DNA of 64,000 nt, from assembly GCF_021531255.1 (NCBI RefSeq), contig NZ_JAFBIO010000001.1, positions 517,048-581,047 on the forward strand. Reading direction: 5' to 3'. Origin of the DNA: Allofournierella massiliensis. GTDB lineage: Bacteria > Bacillota > Clostridia > Oscillospirales > Ruminococcaceae. The notes below the pieces were generated by a model. It was given only the letters and a program-made list of their open reading frames with translations. It had not been told where the DNA came from and ran no database searches. The position numbers and the translations under genes were made by a program. This document shows, in pieces, positions 1 to 8,759 of the stretch. Numbering within the stretch: the first letter of the stretch is position 1; the number at the start of each line of letters is the position of its first letter.

Positions 1-1123
1 AGGGGTCTTCCATATCTTCCGGGAAGAATTCCACCGACAGCTTGGCCGTATGCTTGTTGATCTTAAGGTAGACGGGGTTCCAGGAATACTCGGTCTCCCC
101 GTCCTGCCAGGCCCAGCGATCCTCTTCCACCAGGATCTCATATTCGCCCTCCTGCCAGCCCAGGCCCAGGATGTACTCGAATTCCTCCTCGGTGGGCCAG
201 CGGTGACCGCTGGATTTATACAGGACGTCCTGACTGGAAGCATCCAGCTGCTTGCGATCGATGGGTTCCTGCAGGCCATACACGCCCAGATACTGTTCGT
301 CCGCCACCAGCTCCACATAGGCGCACCGGCTGCCCGCCTCATCGGCAGGGTTATCGGCGGCCACCTGGTTCCACAGGGCCAGGCCGGTTTTCTCGCGGAT
401 CCGGCTGGCATCGGCCGAGAATGCGTTCAAAAACCACTTTCCGTCACTGCGCAACCCGCACAGGCTTTCTTTCCGTTCGCCTCCCTTGGAATCCAGCAGA
501 TCCATCCGGAAGGATTTCTTATCCGCATAGCGGGAGGAGTTGCCCCGGATCCGGCTGTGCATCCGGCTGGTGAGGATGCGGTAACCGCTGTTGCCGTCGC
601 CGGGGTCAAAAATAGTCACCGTGCCGTCATATTCTCCTTCCAGCACGCTGCCGTCGATGGTATCCCATTGCTGGGGCGAATCCAGATGCCAGCTGATCAT
701 GGCCATGCCGGTGGCTACCAGATAGCCCTTATCCAGCAGCTGGCCATCCCGGCTCAGCACCACATACCGGAAGGGATGATTCTCCCGTATGGCCCCCTGC
801 TTATCCTCCATCCACTCATCCCGGATGAAATACAGCCGGCAGCCATTCCCCGCCTGCAGCCCTCCCTGCCATTCGGAAGTCTGCAGGCTCTGGGGCAGAA
901 AAGTGACATCGGAAGCGCTGTTCCGGGGCAGCGCCGTGCCCTGCAGGGTAAGAGAACAGGCCTGAACAGGGGTTTGGCCCCAATATTCCTCGCCCTGTTC
1001 CGTTTCCAGGATCCGAGCCCCCAGGAAGGTGTTCCGATCCAGCCGAATCGCGAACAGAACGCAGGCCAGCAGCGCCAGCAGGCACAGCAGGAGAAGCCAT
1101 TTTTTCTGAATCTGTTTTTTCAT
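1..1123 (-). CDS. CotH-like kinase family protein, partial at left edge
   Basis: The reading frame is open on the minus strand from an ATG at 1123 to the window edge, about 374 residues, so the C-terminus is missing. A basic start and a hydrophobic stretch of about 18 residues form a signal anchor, so the protein is probably exported or membrane-tethered. The body contains the SRMHSRIRGNSSR-type segment followed by KKSFRMDLLD, which is the hallmark of the CotH family (spore-coat kinase CotH and its many clostridial relatives). GGAAAGG precedes the ATG by a good distance. The substrate is not predictable; in Bacillus CotH phosphorylates coat proteins, but many homologues occur outside spores. 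It lies downstream of spo0A in the same orientation. Confidence 0.8.
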   Translation of the reverse strand, partial: MKKQIQKKWLLLLCLLALLACVLFAIRLDRNTFLGARILETEQGEEYWGQTPVQACSLTLQGTALPRNSASDVTFLPQSLQTSEWQGGLQAGNGCRLYFIRDEWMEDKQGAIRENHPFRYVVLSRDGQLLDKGYLVATGMAMISWHLDSPQQWDTIDGSVLEGEYDGTVTIFDPGDGNSGYRILTSRMHSRIRGNSSRYADKKSFRMDLLDSKGGERKESLCGLRSDGKWFLNAFSADASRIREKTGLALWNQVAADNPADEAGSRCAYVELVADEQYLGVYGLQEPIDRKQLDASSQDVLYKSSGHRWPTEEEFEYILGLGWQEGEYEILVEEDRWAWQDGETEYSWNPVYLKINKHTAKLSVEFFPEDMEDP

Positions 1124-1190
1124 ATGCACCTTTCCGCCGCGCGTATTTTATGGTCTTGCTTGCCCGAGGCATCTTTTAAAGTATAACACA

Positions 1191-1221
1191 GGGCCGGGCG
1201 GATAACAATTCCGCCCGGCCC
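1191..1221 (-). terminator. Hairpin downstream of spo0A
   Basis: A perfect 12-bp stem (1191-1202 with 1210-1221) and a 7-nt loop lie between the spo0A stop and the cotH-like gene. The downstream side on the minus strand has only a weak T tract, so this is probably an inefficient terminator. Confidence 0.55.
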
Positions 1222-1275
1222 CGCTTTTGCGCAAAAATCAGGATTTCTTCTTTTCCGCCTGCCGCACTGGCTGCT

Positions 1276-2028
1276 TCAGGCCCTTTTCTGCTTTTTATCC
1301 AGCCGCATCCTGTCGGCGATCATGGCAATAAACTCGGAGTTGGTGGGTTTGCCCCGCAGGTTGTGGATGGTGTAACCGAAATAGCTGTTGAGGGTATCCA
1401 CATCGCCCCGATCCCAGGCCACCTCGATGGCGTGGCGGATGGCCCGCTCCACCCGGGAGGGGGTGGTGCCGTTCTGCTTGGCAATTTCCGGGTAAAGGCG
1501 CTTGGTCACCGCGTTGATGTACTCAGGGTCGTCCATGGTAAGGAGGATGGCATTGCGCAGGAACTGATAGCCCTTGATGTGGGCCGGCACCCCGATCTGG
1601 TGCAGGATCTCGGTGACGGTGACCTCGTCGCTCTCATCCGGGAATGCCTGGACACGGGCCGGGGAGGCCATTTTTACCACCCGGGCTGCCAGCACCTGAT
1701 GGTCGAAGGGCTTGACGAAGTAGAAGGCAAAGCCGCTGTCCATCAGTTCCCCTTCCATCTGCTCGCTCTGGAAGGTGCCCATGACCAGGAATACCGTGCC
1801 GCTACCGGCGGCCTCCTCATAGCGCTGCTTGATGGTGATGGCATCCAGCCCGGGCATGAAGGCATCCAGCAGGGCCACCTGGGGCCGCACCTGCAGCAGG
1901 CTTTTCAGGGCCTTTTCGCCCTCCTTCTCACAGACGGTCACCTCCACCCCCTTCTGCTCCAGAGCCTGACGGCACAGGGATGTGAAGGGCTCGCCGGTCT
2001 CGTTCATGACAAATCTGATTTTTTCCAT
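1276..2028 (-). CDS. spo0A: Sporulation transcription factor Spo0A
   Basis: Master response regulator of sporulation, 250 residues. The N-terminal receiver domain (about 1-120) has the phosphoacceptor in LLDAFMPG (Asp55), Thr85 and Lys106 (FVKPF). The C-terminal Spo0A-type DNA-binding domain (about 145-245) includes the recognition region PSRVERAIRHAIEVAW. The ATG at 2028 is chosen because GGAGG stands 8 nt before it and because the protein then begins where the receiver begins. The usual pair of acidic residues at the receiver N-terminus is Asn9-Glu10 here. It is transcribed alone from its own promoter between polC and the cotH-like gene. Identification is very secure because the C-terminal domain is nearly invariant in spore formers. 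Confidence 0.97.
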   Translation of the reverse strand: MEKIRFVMNETGEPFTSLCRQALEQKGVEVTVCEKEGEKALKSLLQVRPQVALLDAFMPGLDAITIKQRYEEAAGSGTVFLVMGTFQSEQMEGELMDSGFAFYFVKPFDHQVLAARVVKMASPARVQAFPDESDEVTVTEILHQIGVPAHIKGYQFLRNAILLTMDDPEYINAVTKRLYPEIAKQNGTTPSRVERAIRHAIEVAWDRGDVDTLNSYFGYTIHNLRGKPTNSEFIAMIADRMRLDKKQKRA

Positions 2029-2063
2029 TGTAATATCCTCCAATGTTTGTGTTTCCCTCAACG

Positions 2064-2098
2064 TTGGTAATATTACCATATTTTACCAACCGATGCAA
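2064..2098 (-). promoter_or_regulatory. spo0A promoter with 14-bp palindrome over the -10
   Basis: On the minus strand a TTGCAT (2093-2098) and TAATAT (2070-2075) are separated by exactly 17 bp. The -10 lies inside the perfect palindrome TGGTAATATTACCA (2065-2078), and a further TTGGTAA copy at 2084-2090 overlaps the spacer. A repressor or activator bound here would control spo0A directly; its identity is unknown. Confidence 0.6.
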
Positions 2099-2180
2099 GC
2101 CGATCAGCCGGGATTTTTCCATTTTTTTGGCAATTTCGTTTTCCCTTTTTTGACATCCCCAGACCAAAAAAAACACAAAA

Positions 2181-2209
2181 ACGGGGCGCAGCGACAAACT
2201 GCGTCCCGT
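2181..2209 (-). terminator. Terminator of the pyrH-polC operon
   Basis: An 11-bp stem (2181-2191 with 2199-2209) is followed on the minus strand by TTTTTGTG and lies just past the polC stop codon. Confidence 0.8.
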
Positions 2210-2222
2210 TTTTCTCTCTTTT

Positions 2223-5200
2223 TCAGCCGAAAAAGCTCACCTGGTTGCTTTCGGGCAGATTGCCCAGCGCCCCCACCGAGCGCAGGGTCTCCATCACCGA
2301 GCTGGAAACGCCGCTGGCCATCTGCAGTTCCTCAATGGAGAGGTACTCGCCGCTGGCGGCGGCCTTTTCCAGGGCGATGGCTGCCGCCTCGCCCACCCCT
2401 TTCAGGGCGGTGAAAGGCAGGCGGACCTTGCCGTCCTCCACCATATAGCGGGTGGCCCGGCTCTTGCCCAGCTGAATGGGCAGGAAGCTGTAGCCCCGCT
2501 GCAGCATCTCGTTCACCAGCTGGAGAGATACCTGGATATCCTCGTTCTTGGCGGTCTTTTCCTCCTTGAGGCGGGCGTCGATCTCCTTGAGGTGCTGCCA
2601 GGCCACGCTCTTGCCGCCCACGGCCGCCTCATAGTCGATGTCATCGCCCCGAACAGTGAAATACACCGCATAGAAGGCCTGGGGATGATAGACCTTATAC
2701 CACATCATCCGGATGGCCGCGATCAGGTAGGCCACCGCATGGGCCTTGGGGAACATATACTTGATCTTGCGGCAGGAATCCATATACCATTCCGGCACGT
2801 CATGTTCCCGCATGGCCTCCTCGGCCCCCTCGGGGAAGCCGTTCTTGGCCACCTTGCCCTTTCGGGTCAGCTCCATGATGTTGAAGGCCAGCTTGGGTTC
2901 CAGCCCCTTGTGGAGCAGGTAGGTCATGATGCTGTCACGGCAGCCGATCACCTCGGAAATGGTGCAGGTGCCGCTCTTGATGAGATCCTGGGCGTTGCCG
3001 TTCCACACGTCGGTGCCGTGGGAAAGGCCCGAGATCTGGATCAGGTCGCTGAAGCTCTTGGGCTGGGCTTCCAGCAGCATCTGGCGCACAAAGGGGGTGC
3101 CCAGCTCGGGGATGCCGAAGGTGCCGGTCTTGCTGCCGATCTGCTCTTCGGTGACGCCCAGGGCCGCCGGCGAAGTAAGCAGGCTGATCACGTCCGGGTC
3201 GTTCATGGGCACCTGCTCCACCGGGATGCCGGTGAGCTCCTCAAAATACTTGTACATGGTGGGCACATCGTGGCCCAGCTCGTCCAGCTTGAGGAGGGTG
3301 TCGTGAAGGTATTTGAATTCAAAGTGGGTGGTGAGCACCCCTTTTTCCCGGTCATCGGCCGGGTGCTGGATGGGGCAGAAATCGTAGATCTCGTTGGTGG
3401 AGGGCACCACCACCATGCCGCCGGGGTGCTGGCCGGTGGTGCGCTTGACCCCGGTGCAGCCCAGGGCCAGGCGGGTCTCCTCGGCGTGGTTGACGGTGCG
3501 GCCCCGCTCCTCCAGATATTTCTTCACATAGCCGAAGGCGGTCTTATCCTGCAGGCCCGAAACGGTGCCCGCCTTAAAGACGAATTCCTTGCCGAAGAGT
3601 TCCTCGGTATAGCGGTGCACCGTGCTCTGGTATTCGCCCGAGAAGTTCAGGTCGATATCCGGCTCCTTGTCTCCGTAGAAGCCCAGGAAGGTCTCGAAGG
3701 GGATGTCGTGGCCGTCCACCAGCATCTTGGCTCCGCATTCCGGGCAGTTTTTATCCGGCAGGTCGAAGCCGTCCCCCACACTGCCGTCGGTGATGAACTC
3801 GCTGTGCTTGCACTTGGGGCAAAGGTAGTGGGGCGGCAGGCTGTTCACCTCGGAAATGCCCGAGAAGTGGGCCACTGCCGAAGAGCCCACCGAACCACGG
3901 CTGCCCACCTGGTAGCCCCCCGCGTTGGAGAAGGCCACCAGCTTGACCGCGATCACATACAGCACCGCATAGCCGTGGCCGCAGATGGAATCCAGCTCTT
4001 TCTGGAGCCGTTCCTCCACCAGCTTGGGCAGCGGGTCGCCGTAGGCGGCCTTGGCGTGTTCCCAGGTGGCGCTGCGGAGCTGCTCCTCGGCGCCCTCGAT
4101 GGAGGGCGGATAGGTGCCCCAGGGAATGGCCCGAAAGGAACCGTCGATCCGGTCGGCCAGAAGGTTGGGGTTGGTGACCACCACCTCCATGGCCTTTTCC
4201 CTGCCCAGATACTCGAATTCCTTGAGCATATCCTGGGTGGTGCGGAAATAGAGGGGCGGCTGGTTGTCCGCATCCTTGAAGCCGTTGCCGGCCTGAAGGA
4301 TGGAGCGGTAGATGGCGTCCTCCGGCTCCTGGAAATGCACGTCGCCGGTAGCTACCACCGGCTTGTTCAGCGCTTCGCCCAGCCGTACCACCGTGCGGTT
4401 GAACTCCCGGATCTGCTCGGGGGAATCCACGATTTTTTCCCGCACCATGTACATATTGTTGCCCACCGGCTGGATCTCGAGAAAATCGTAGTAGGAGGCG
4501 ATCTGTTTGAGCTGCTCGAAGCTGCGCCCCTCCACAATCGCCTTGTAAAGTTCACCTGCTTCACAGGCAGAACCGATGAGCAGACCCTCCCGGTACTGGT
4601 TCAGGAGGCTGCGGGGAACCCGGGGCCGCTTGTGGAAGTACTTGGTGTGGGCCTCGCTGACAATGCGGTAGAGATTTTTCAGGCCTACCTGGTTTTTCAC
4701 CAGGATGATCAGGTGGTGATACTTCTTTTTCAGCACCTCCCGGTTACCGCCCAGGCCAGTGTTGATGTCCTCCACCGAGGTGATGGCTTTCAGGTTCAGG
4801 TCTTCCAGCATCTTGCAGAAGACCCGGGCCAGGGCGGCGGCGTCCTCGTCGGCCCGGTGATGGCGGAATTCCTCCAGTTCCAGGTGCTTATTGAGGGCGT
4901 CCAGCCTGTAGCTGTACAGGCCCGGGTAGAGGGCCTGAGCCATGGAAAGGCTGTCGATATAGGGCGGGTCGTATTCCAGCCCCTCGCCGGCGGCAGCCTG
5001 GGCCAGCACCCGCATATCAAAGCCGTGGGCATTGTGGGCCACCAGTATATCCTTGCCCGCAAACTCCATAAAGGCCCGCAGGGCCTGGCCGGGAGAGGGG
5101 GCGTCCCGCACCATATCGTCGGTGATGCCGGTGAGCTCCACCACCTTGGCGGGGATGGGCTTGCCCGGGTTGACAAAGGTGGAAAAGCTATCGGTGATCT

Positions 5201-6512
5201 GCCCGTTCTCCACCGTCACCGCGCTGATCTGGGTGAGAGGGTCGATGAGGGGGTTGAGGCCGGTGGTCTCGGTGTCAAAGACCACGAACCGCTGGTTCAG
5301 CCCGCCCTTGGCCTGACCATAAAGCACCGGGATCATATCGTCCACAAAATAGGCCTCGCAGCCGTAGAGCAGCTTGAAGTCCGGGTCTTTTTTCTTGATG
5401 GCGTCGGCGGCCAGGGTGGCTTCCGGGTACCCCTGCACCACTCCATGGTCGGTGATGGCCAGGGCCTTGTGGCCCATCCGGTGGGCCACCCGGACGATCT
5501 CGCCCGGGTCGCAGAAGCCGTCCATGCTGCTGAGCTTGGTATGCAGGTGGAGCTCCACCCGCTTTTGTTCGGCGGTATCCTCCCGGGCCTTGCGCTCCAC
5601 GATCATCACATCATAGGGGTAGATCACATAGTCCCGCTCGTATTTATCGAAGGCGCAGTCCCCCCGCACCACCAGGGTGGAGCCGTTCTTGATGCCATCC
5701 CATTTGGCTGCGTGCTCGTCGTCCTCGCTCTGGGCCCGCACCTTCAGGTTGATGGAACCGGTGTAGTCGGTGATGGAGACCGAATAGATCTTTTTGAAGT
5801 TGCCCTTGACCTCGCTGGCGAACACATCGCCCCAGACGGTGACCTTGCCGCCCTCGCCTCCCACCTGCTTGAGGGGGGTGAGGCCCGCAGGCTTGAAGGC
5901 CTTGCCCCAGAACACGGTGGCGGGCTTGTCCGTCAGGGCCACCCCCGGCAGGGTGACGGTGGGGCCCGAGGGGGCCGAGGCCTTGAACTGGACGGTCGGC
6001 ACCTTCTCCTTCATCCGCTTTTCCCAGTCCTCGGGCTTGATTTTTTCGTCCAGCCGCAGCCGGACGGTGGGGCGCACGCCGGTGCGCTCGGCCAGCCGGT
6101 CGGCCAGCTTGCCGGGAAAACCGATGCTGTCCAGGATGCCCTTGCCGGTGGGGATGGTGAGGTCCAGGTCGGTATTTTCCAGTTCCAGCTTGGCATGATC
6201 CAGGAAGCCGTTGACCGGCAGGCCCTCTTCCTTCATCTCGTCGATCATCTCAAAGACGGATTCCCGGGTGATCTGGGGGAAGGCAAAATAATTGTGCACC
6301 CGCAGCTCAAAACCGGCGAATTCATCCTTTAAAGAGAGGGCCAGGCGCTCACACTGCGCCCGGCCCAGAGGGGCAGCGCTGCGCAGGTCGATCACGGCCT
6401 GCCGGCTGCCCCGTTTCAGTTCTACTTTTTCTACCAGCACCTGGCCAAAGCTGCGGCAGAATTCCTCGTCTGCCCCAAACTGGGGCCAGAGCTGGGTAAC
6501 AAGTGGTTTCAC
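2223..6512 (-). CDS. polC: DNA polymerase III alpha subunit, PolC type
   Basis: The Gram-positive leading-strand replicase, 1429 residues, the usual length. Visible in order: N-terminal domain, OB fold (about 220-300), PHP domain split around the exonuclease (HLHTK near 322), DEDDh proofreading exonuclease (FDTETTG near 412, AHNAHGFD, HRADEDA), then the polymerase palm with GSRGSVGSS and the catalytic PDIDLNFSGEYQ. A structural zinc site is present (CPKC...CPEC). It is the last gene of the operon beginning at pyrH, 45 bp after ispG, and is followed by a terminator. This arrangement after ispG is common in Clostridia and Bacilli. Confidence 0.98.
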   Translation of the reverse strand: MKPLVTQLWPQFGADEEFCRSFGQVLVEKVELKRGSRQAVIDLRSAAPLGRAQCERLALSLKDEFAGFELRVHNYFAFPQITRESVFEMIDEMKEEGLPVNGFLDHAKLELENTDLDLTIPTGKGILDSIGFPGKLADRLAERTGVRPTVRLRLDEKIKPEDWEKRMKEKVPTVQFKASAPSGPTVTLPGVALTDKPATVFWGKAFKPAGLTPLKQVGGEGGKVTVWGDVFASEVKGNFKKIYSVSITDYTGSINLKVRAQSEDDEHAAKWDGIKNGSTLVVRGDCAFDKYERDYVIYPYDVMIVERKAREDTAEQKRVELHLHTKLSSMDGFCDPGEIVRVAHRMGHKALAITDHGVVQGYPEATLAADAIKKKDPDFKLLYGCEAYFVDDMIPVLYGQAKGGLNQRFVVFDTETTGLNPLIDPLTQISAVTVENGQITDSFSTFVNPGKPIPAKVVELTGITDDMVRDAPSPGQALRAFMEFAGKDILVAHNAHGFDMRVLAQAAAGEGLEYDPPYIDSLSMAQALYPGLYSYRLDALNKHLELEEFRHHRADEDAAALARVFCKMLEDLNLKAITSVEDINTGLGGNREVLKKKYHHLIILVKNQVGLKNLYRIVSEAHTKYFHKRPRVPRSLLNQYREGLLIGSACEAGELYKAIVEGRSFEQLKQIASYYDFLEIQPVGNNMYMVREKIVDSPEQIREFNRTVVRLGEALNKPVVATGDVHFQEPEDAIYRSILQAGNGFKDADNQPPLYFRTTQDMLKEFEYLGREKAMEVVVTNPNLLADRIDGSFRAIPWGTYPPSIEGAEEQLRSATWEHAKAAYGDPLPKLVEERLQKELDSICGHGYAVLYVIAVKLVAFSNAGGYQVGSRGSVGSSAVAHFSGISEVNSLPPHYLCPKCKHSEFITDGSVGDGFDLPDKNCPECGAKMLVDGHDIPFETFLGFYGDKEPDIDLNFSGEYQSTVHRYTEELFGKEFVFKAGTVSGLQDKTAFGYVKKYLEERGRTVNHAEETRLALGCTGVKRTTGQHPGGMVVVPSTNEIYDFCPIQHPADDREKGVLTTHFEFKYLHDTLLKLDELGHDVPTMYKYFEELTGIPVEQVPMNDPDVISLLTSPAALGVTEEQIGSKTGTFGIPELGTPFVRQMLLEAQPKSFSDLIQISGLSHGTDVWNGNAQDLIKSGTCTISEVIGCRDSIMTYLLHKGLEPKLAFNIMELTRKGKVAKNGFPEGAEEAMREHDVPEWYMDSCRKIKYMFPKAHAVAYLIAAIRMMWYKVYHPQAFYAVYFTVRGDDIDYEAAVGGKSVAWQHLKEIDARLKEEKTAKNEDIQVSLQLVNEMLQRGYSFLPIQLGKSRATRYMVEDGKVRLPFTALKGVGEAAAIALEKAAASGEYLSIEELQMASGVSSSVMETLRSVGALGNLPESNQVSFFG

Positions 6513-6557
6513 CCGGACGCTTCCTTTCCCTTGCGGGCAGGCCCTGGGCGCTGCCCC

Positions 6558-7601
6558 TTACAGTTTATAGATCTCTTCCACCAGTTGGCCCACGATATCG
6601 CCCCGCAGCATCCGGATCTTTTCGCCCCGGATGAAGAGCAGGGCCTCGTTCTTGCCGCCGGCAATGCCGATGTCCGCCTCCCGGGCTTCCCCGGGGCCGT
6701 TCACCACGCAGCCCATCACGGCCACTTTTATGGGCTTTTTGTAGCCCCGCAGCCGCTTTTCCACCTCTTCGGCAATGGCCGCCACCTGGATGTTGGTGCG
6801 CCCGCAGGTGGGGCAGCTGATGATCTCGGGCCCGCCCACCGGGTGGCCGGCCGCCCGCAGGATGTCAAAGCCTGCCTGCACTTCCTTTTCCGGCTCGTCG
6901 GTGAGGGAGACACGCAGGGTATCGCCGATGCCTTCCAGCAAAAGGCCCCCGATGCCCATGCCCGATTTGATCAGGCCCATCCGGTAGGTGCCCGCCTCGG
7001 TGACTCCCAGATGCAGGGGGTAATCGCACCGCTCGCTAAGCATCCGGTAGGCCTGCATCATGGTGGGCACGTTGCTGGACTTGATGGAGATGACAATGTT
7101 GTTGAAATCGTGCTTTTCCAAAAGGCGCACATGGTACAAGGCGCTTTCCACCAGGGCCTCGGGCACCGGTGCGCCGTACTTGGCCAGGATGTTCTTTTCC
7201 AGGCTGCCGGCATTGACCCCGATGCGGATGGGGATGTTTTTGGCGTTGCAGGCCCGGGCCACCGCCCGCACGTTCTCGTCCTCTCCGATGTTGCCCGGGT
7301 TGATGCGGATCTTATCCGCCCCTGCGTCCACACAGGCCAGGGCGATGCGGTAGTCAAAATGGATATCCGCCACAAAGGGAATATCCACCGCCGACTTCAC
7401 CGCATCCACCACCCGCACATCCTCCAGGCTGGGCACGCTGGCCCGCAGGATCTGGCAGCCGGCCTCGGCCACCCGTTTTGCCTGGGCCACATTGCCCTCG
7501 ATATCCTTGATGGGCACGCAGAGCATGGTCTGCACCGCCACCGGGTGATTGCCGCCGATGGTGAGATTGCCGATCTTTACTTCCCGCTTTACTTTTCTCA
7601 T
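6558..7601 (-). CDS. ispG: 4-hydroxy-3-methylbut-2-en-1-yl diphosphate synthase (flavodoxin/ferredoxin)
   Basis: Penultimate enzyme of the MEP isoprenoid pathway: a [4Fe-4S] protein that reductively opens ME-cPP to HMBPP. The 347-residue length fits the short bacterial form (TIM barrel plus cluster domain). The N-terminal motif GNLTIGGNHPVAVQTM and the C-terminal cluster cysteines CPTCGR and MGCVVNGPGEA are present. AAGGAC-like SD precedes the ATG. It lies between rseP (14-bp gap) and polC, with dxr two genes upstream, so two MEP enzymes share one transcript. Confidence 0.97.
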   Translation of the reverse strand: MRKVKREVKIGNLTIGGNHPVAVQTMLCVPIKDIEGNVAQAKRVAEAGCQILRASVPSLEDVRVVDAVKSAVDIPFVADIHFDYRIALACVDAGADKIRINPGNIGEDENVRAVARACNAKNIPIRIGVNAGSLEKNILAKYGAPVPEALVESALYHVRLLEKHDFNNIVISIKSSNVPTMMQAYRMLSERCDYPLHLGVTEAGTYRMGLIKSGMGIGGLLLEGIGDTLRVSLTDEPEKEVQAGFDILRAAGHPVGGPEIISCPTCGRTNIQVAAIAEEVEKRLRGYKKPIKVAVMGCVVNGPGEAREADIGIAGGKNEALLFIRGEKIRMLRGDIVGQLVEEIYKL

Positions 7602-7615
7602 AATTCCGTCCTTTT

Positions 7616-8734
7616 TTAGGTAAGCCGCAAAACGTCCTGGAAGGTGACGAACACCATCAATGCCATAAGCAGGGCCATGCCTGCCATGTTGATAAAGCTT
7701 TCCGCCTTTTTGGGCACCGGGCGGCGGGCGATTCCTTCGGCCACCAGCAGCACCAGCCTTCCCCCATCCAGTGCCGGGAAAGGCAGCAGATTGAAGATAC
7801 CCAGGTTGACGGTGATCAGGGCCATCAGGCTGAACAGGTCCTTCCAGCCATAGCTGACCGCCGTGTTGATGGCGCTGACAATGCCCACCGGGCCGGAAAG
7901 GTCGTTGACGCTCACCCGGCCCCGGGCCAGGTCTACCAGAGAAGAGACGACCAGCTGCCCGTAATAGAGGGTCTGGCTGAAGGCCTCCTTGATGACCGCC
8001 ACCGGTGTTTTTTCAACGGCATAGACCCGGAAGCCCAGCGCCATGGTCACCGAGCCGTCCTCCTGGGTCTGGGTATCAAAGGTAACGCCGGGCACCGAGA
8101 CCTTCTGGTCGTCCCGCTTCACCACAAAATCGGCGGTATAATTTTCGGTGCGGGAGAGCTCATACAGGATATCCCCCGCCACAAAACACCGGTGGCCGTT
8201 CACCGAAAGGATCACGTCATCCACCTGCAGGCCGCTGGCCTGGCTGGAAGCGCCCTCGGTGAAATCGTGGATCTGCCGACTGGTGATATAGGGCTGGCTG
8301 CTCACCAGGATGAGCAGGATCAGAAAGCCCAGCACAAAGTTCATGATCGCGCCGGCGGCCACCACCGCCATCCGCCGCGGCACCGAGACCTCCCCGAAGG
8401 GGCGGCCGGGAGGTACTTCCATCGCCAGCTGGTCGGGCTCTCTCTGGCCCGGCAGCCGGAACAGCCCCCGGGGCGGGCCGGAGGGTTCTTCCTCCTCCTC
8501 TTCTTCCTCTCCGTTCTCCCCTTCCATGCTCACATAGCCGCCGATGGGCAGCAGCCGCAGGCTGTACTGGATGCCGTTTTTCACCCAGCAGACCAGGGCC
8601 GGGCCCATCCCGATGGAAAACTCGTTCACCCGGATGCCGCAGCGGCGGGCCGTCCAGTAATGGCCGAACTCATGGATGAGGATAACAACGCTGAATACAA
8701 AGATGGACGCTATTGTGGTGATGATCACCGACAT
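7616..8734 (-). CDS. rseP: RIP metalloprotease RseP, site-2 protease
   Basis: Intramembrane zinc protease of 372 residues. The first membrane helix carries HEFGH (residues 21-25), the zinc motif of site-2 proteases; a PDZ domain follows in the middle (GLQVDDVILSVNG), and the second metal motif is in NLLPFPALDGGRL near the C-terminus. An acidic low-complexity insert (EEEEEEE) sits after the first helix. In Firmicutes the enzyme cleaves anti-sigma factors and signal-peptide remnants; the target here is unknown. The position between dxr and ispG matches many Firmicutes operons. SD GGGAGG. Confidence 0.95.
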   Translation of the reverse strand: MSVIITTIASIFVFSVVILIHEFGHYWTARRCGIRVNEFSIGMGPALVCWVKNGIQYSLRLLPIGGYVSMEGENGEEEEEEEEPSGPPRGLFRLPGQREPDQLAMEVPPGRPFGEVSVPRRMAVVAAGAIMNFVLGFLILLILVSSQPYITSRQIHDFTEGASSQASGLQVDDVILSVNGHRCFVAGDILYELSRTENYTADFVVKRDDQKVSVPGVTFDTQTQEDGSVTMALGFRVYAVEKTPVAVIKEAFSQTLYYGQLVVSSLVDLARGRVSVNDLSGPVGIVSAINTAVSYGWKDLFSLMALITVNLGIFNLLPFPALDGGRLVLLVAEGIARRPVPKKAESFINMAGMALLMALMVFVTFQDVLRLT

Positions 8735-8759
8735 GAATGCCTCCCTTTTTCCGGTGGGT

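Noticed and set aside
2592..6332. 1246-codon open frame on the plus strand
   Set aside because: Antisense shadow of polC, created by G+C-rich third positions; the product is low-complexity His/Gly/Leu-rich with no motif or SD.
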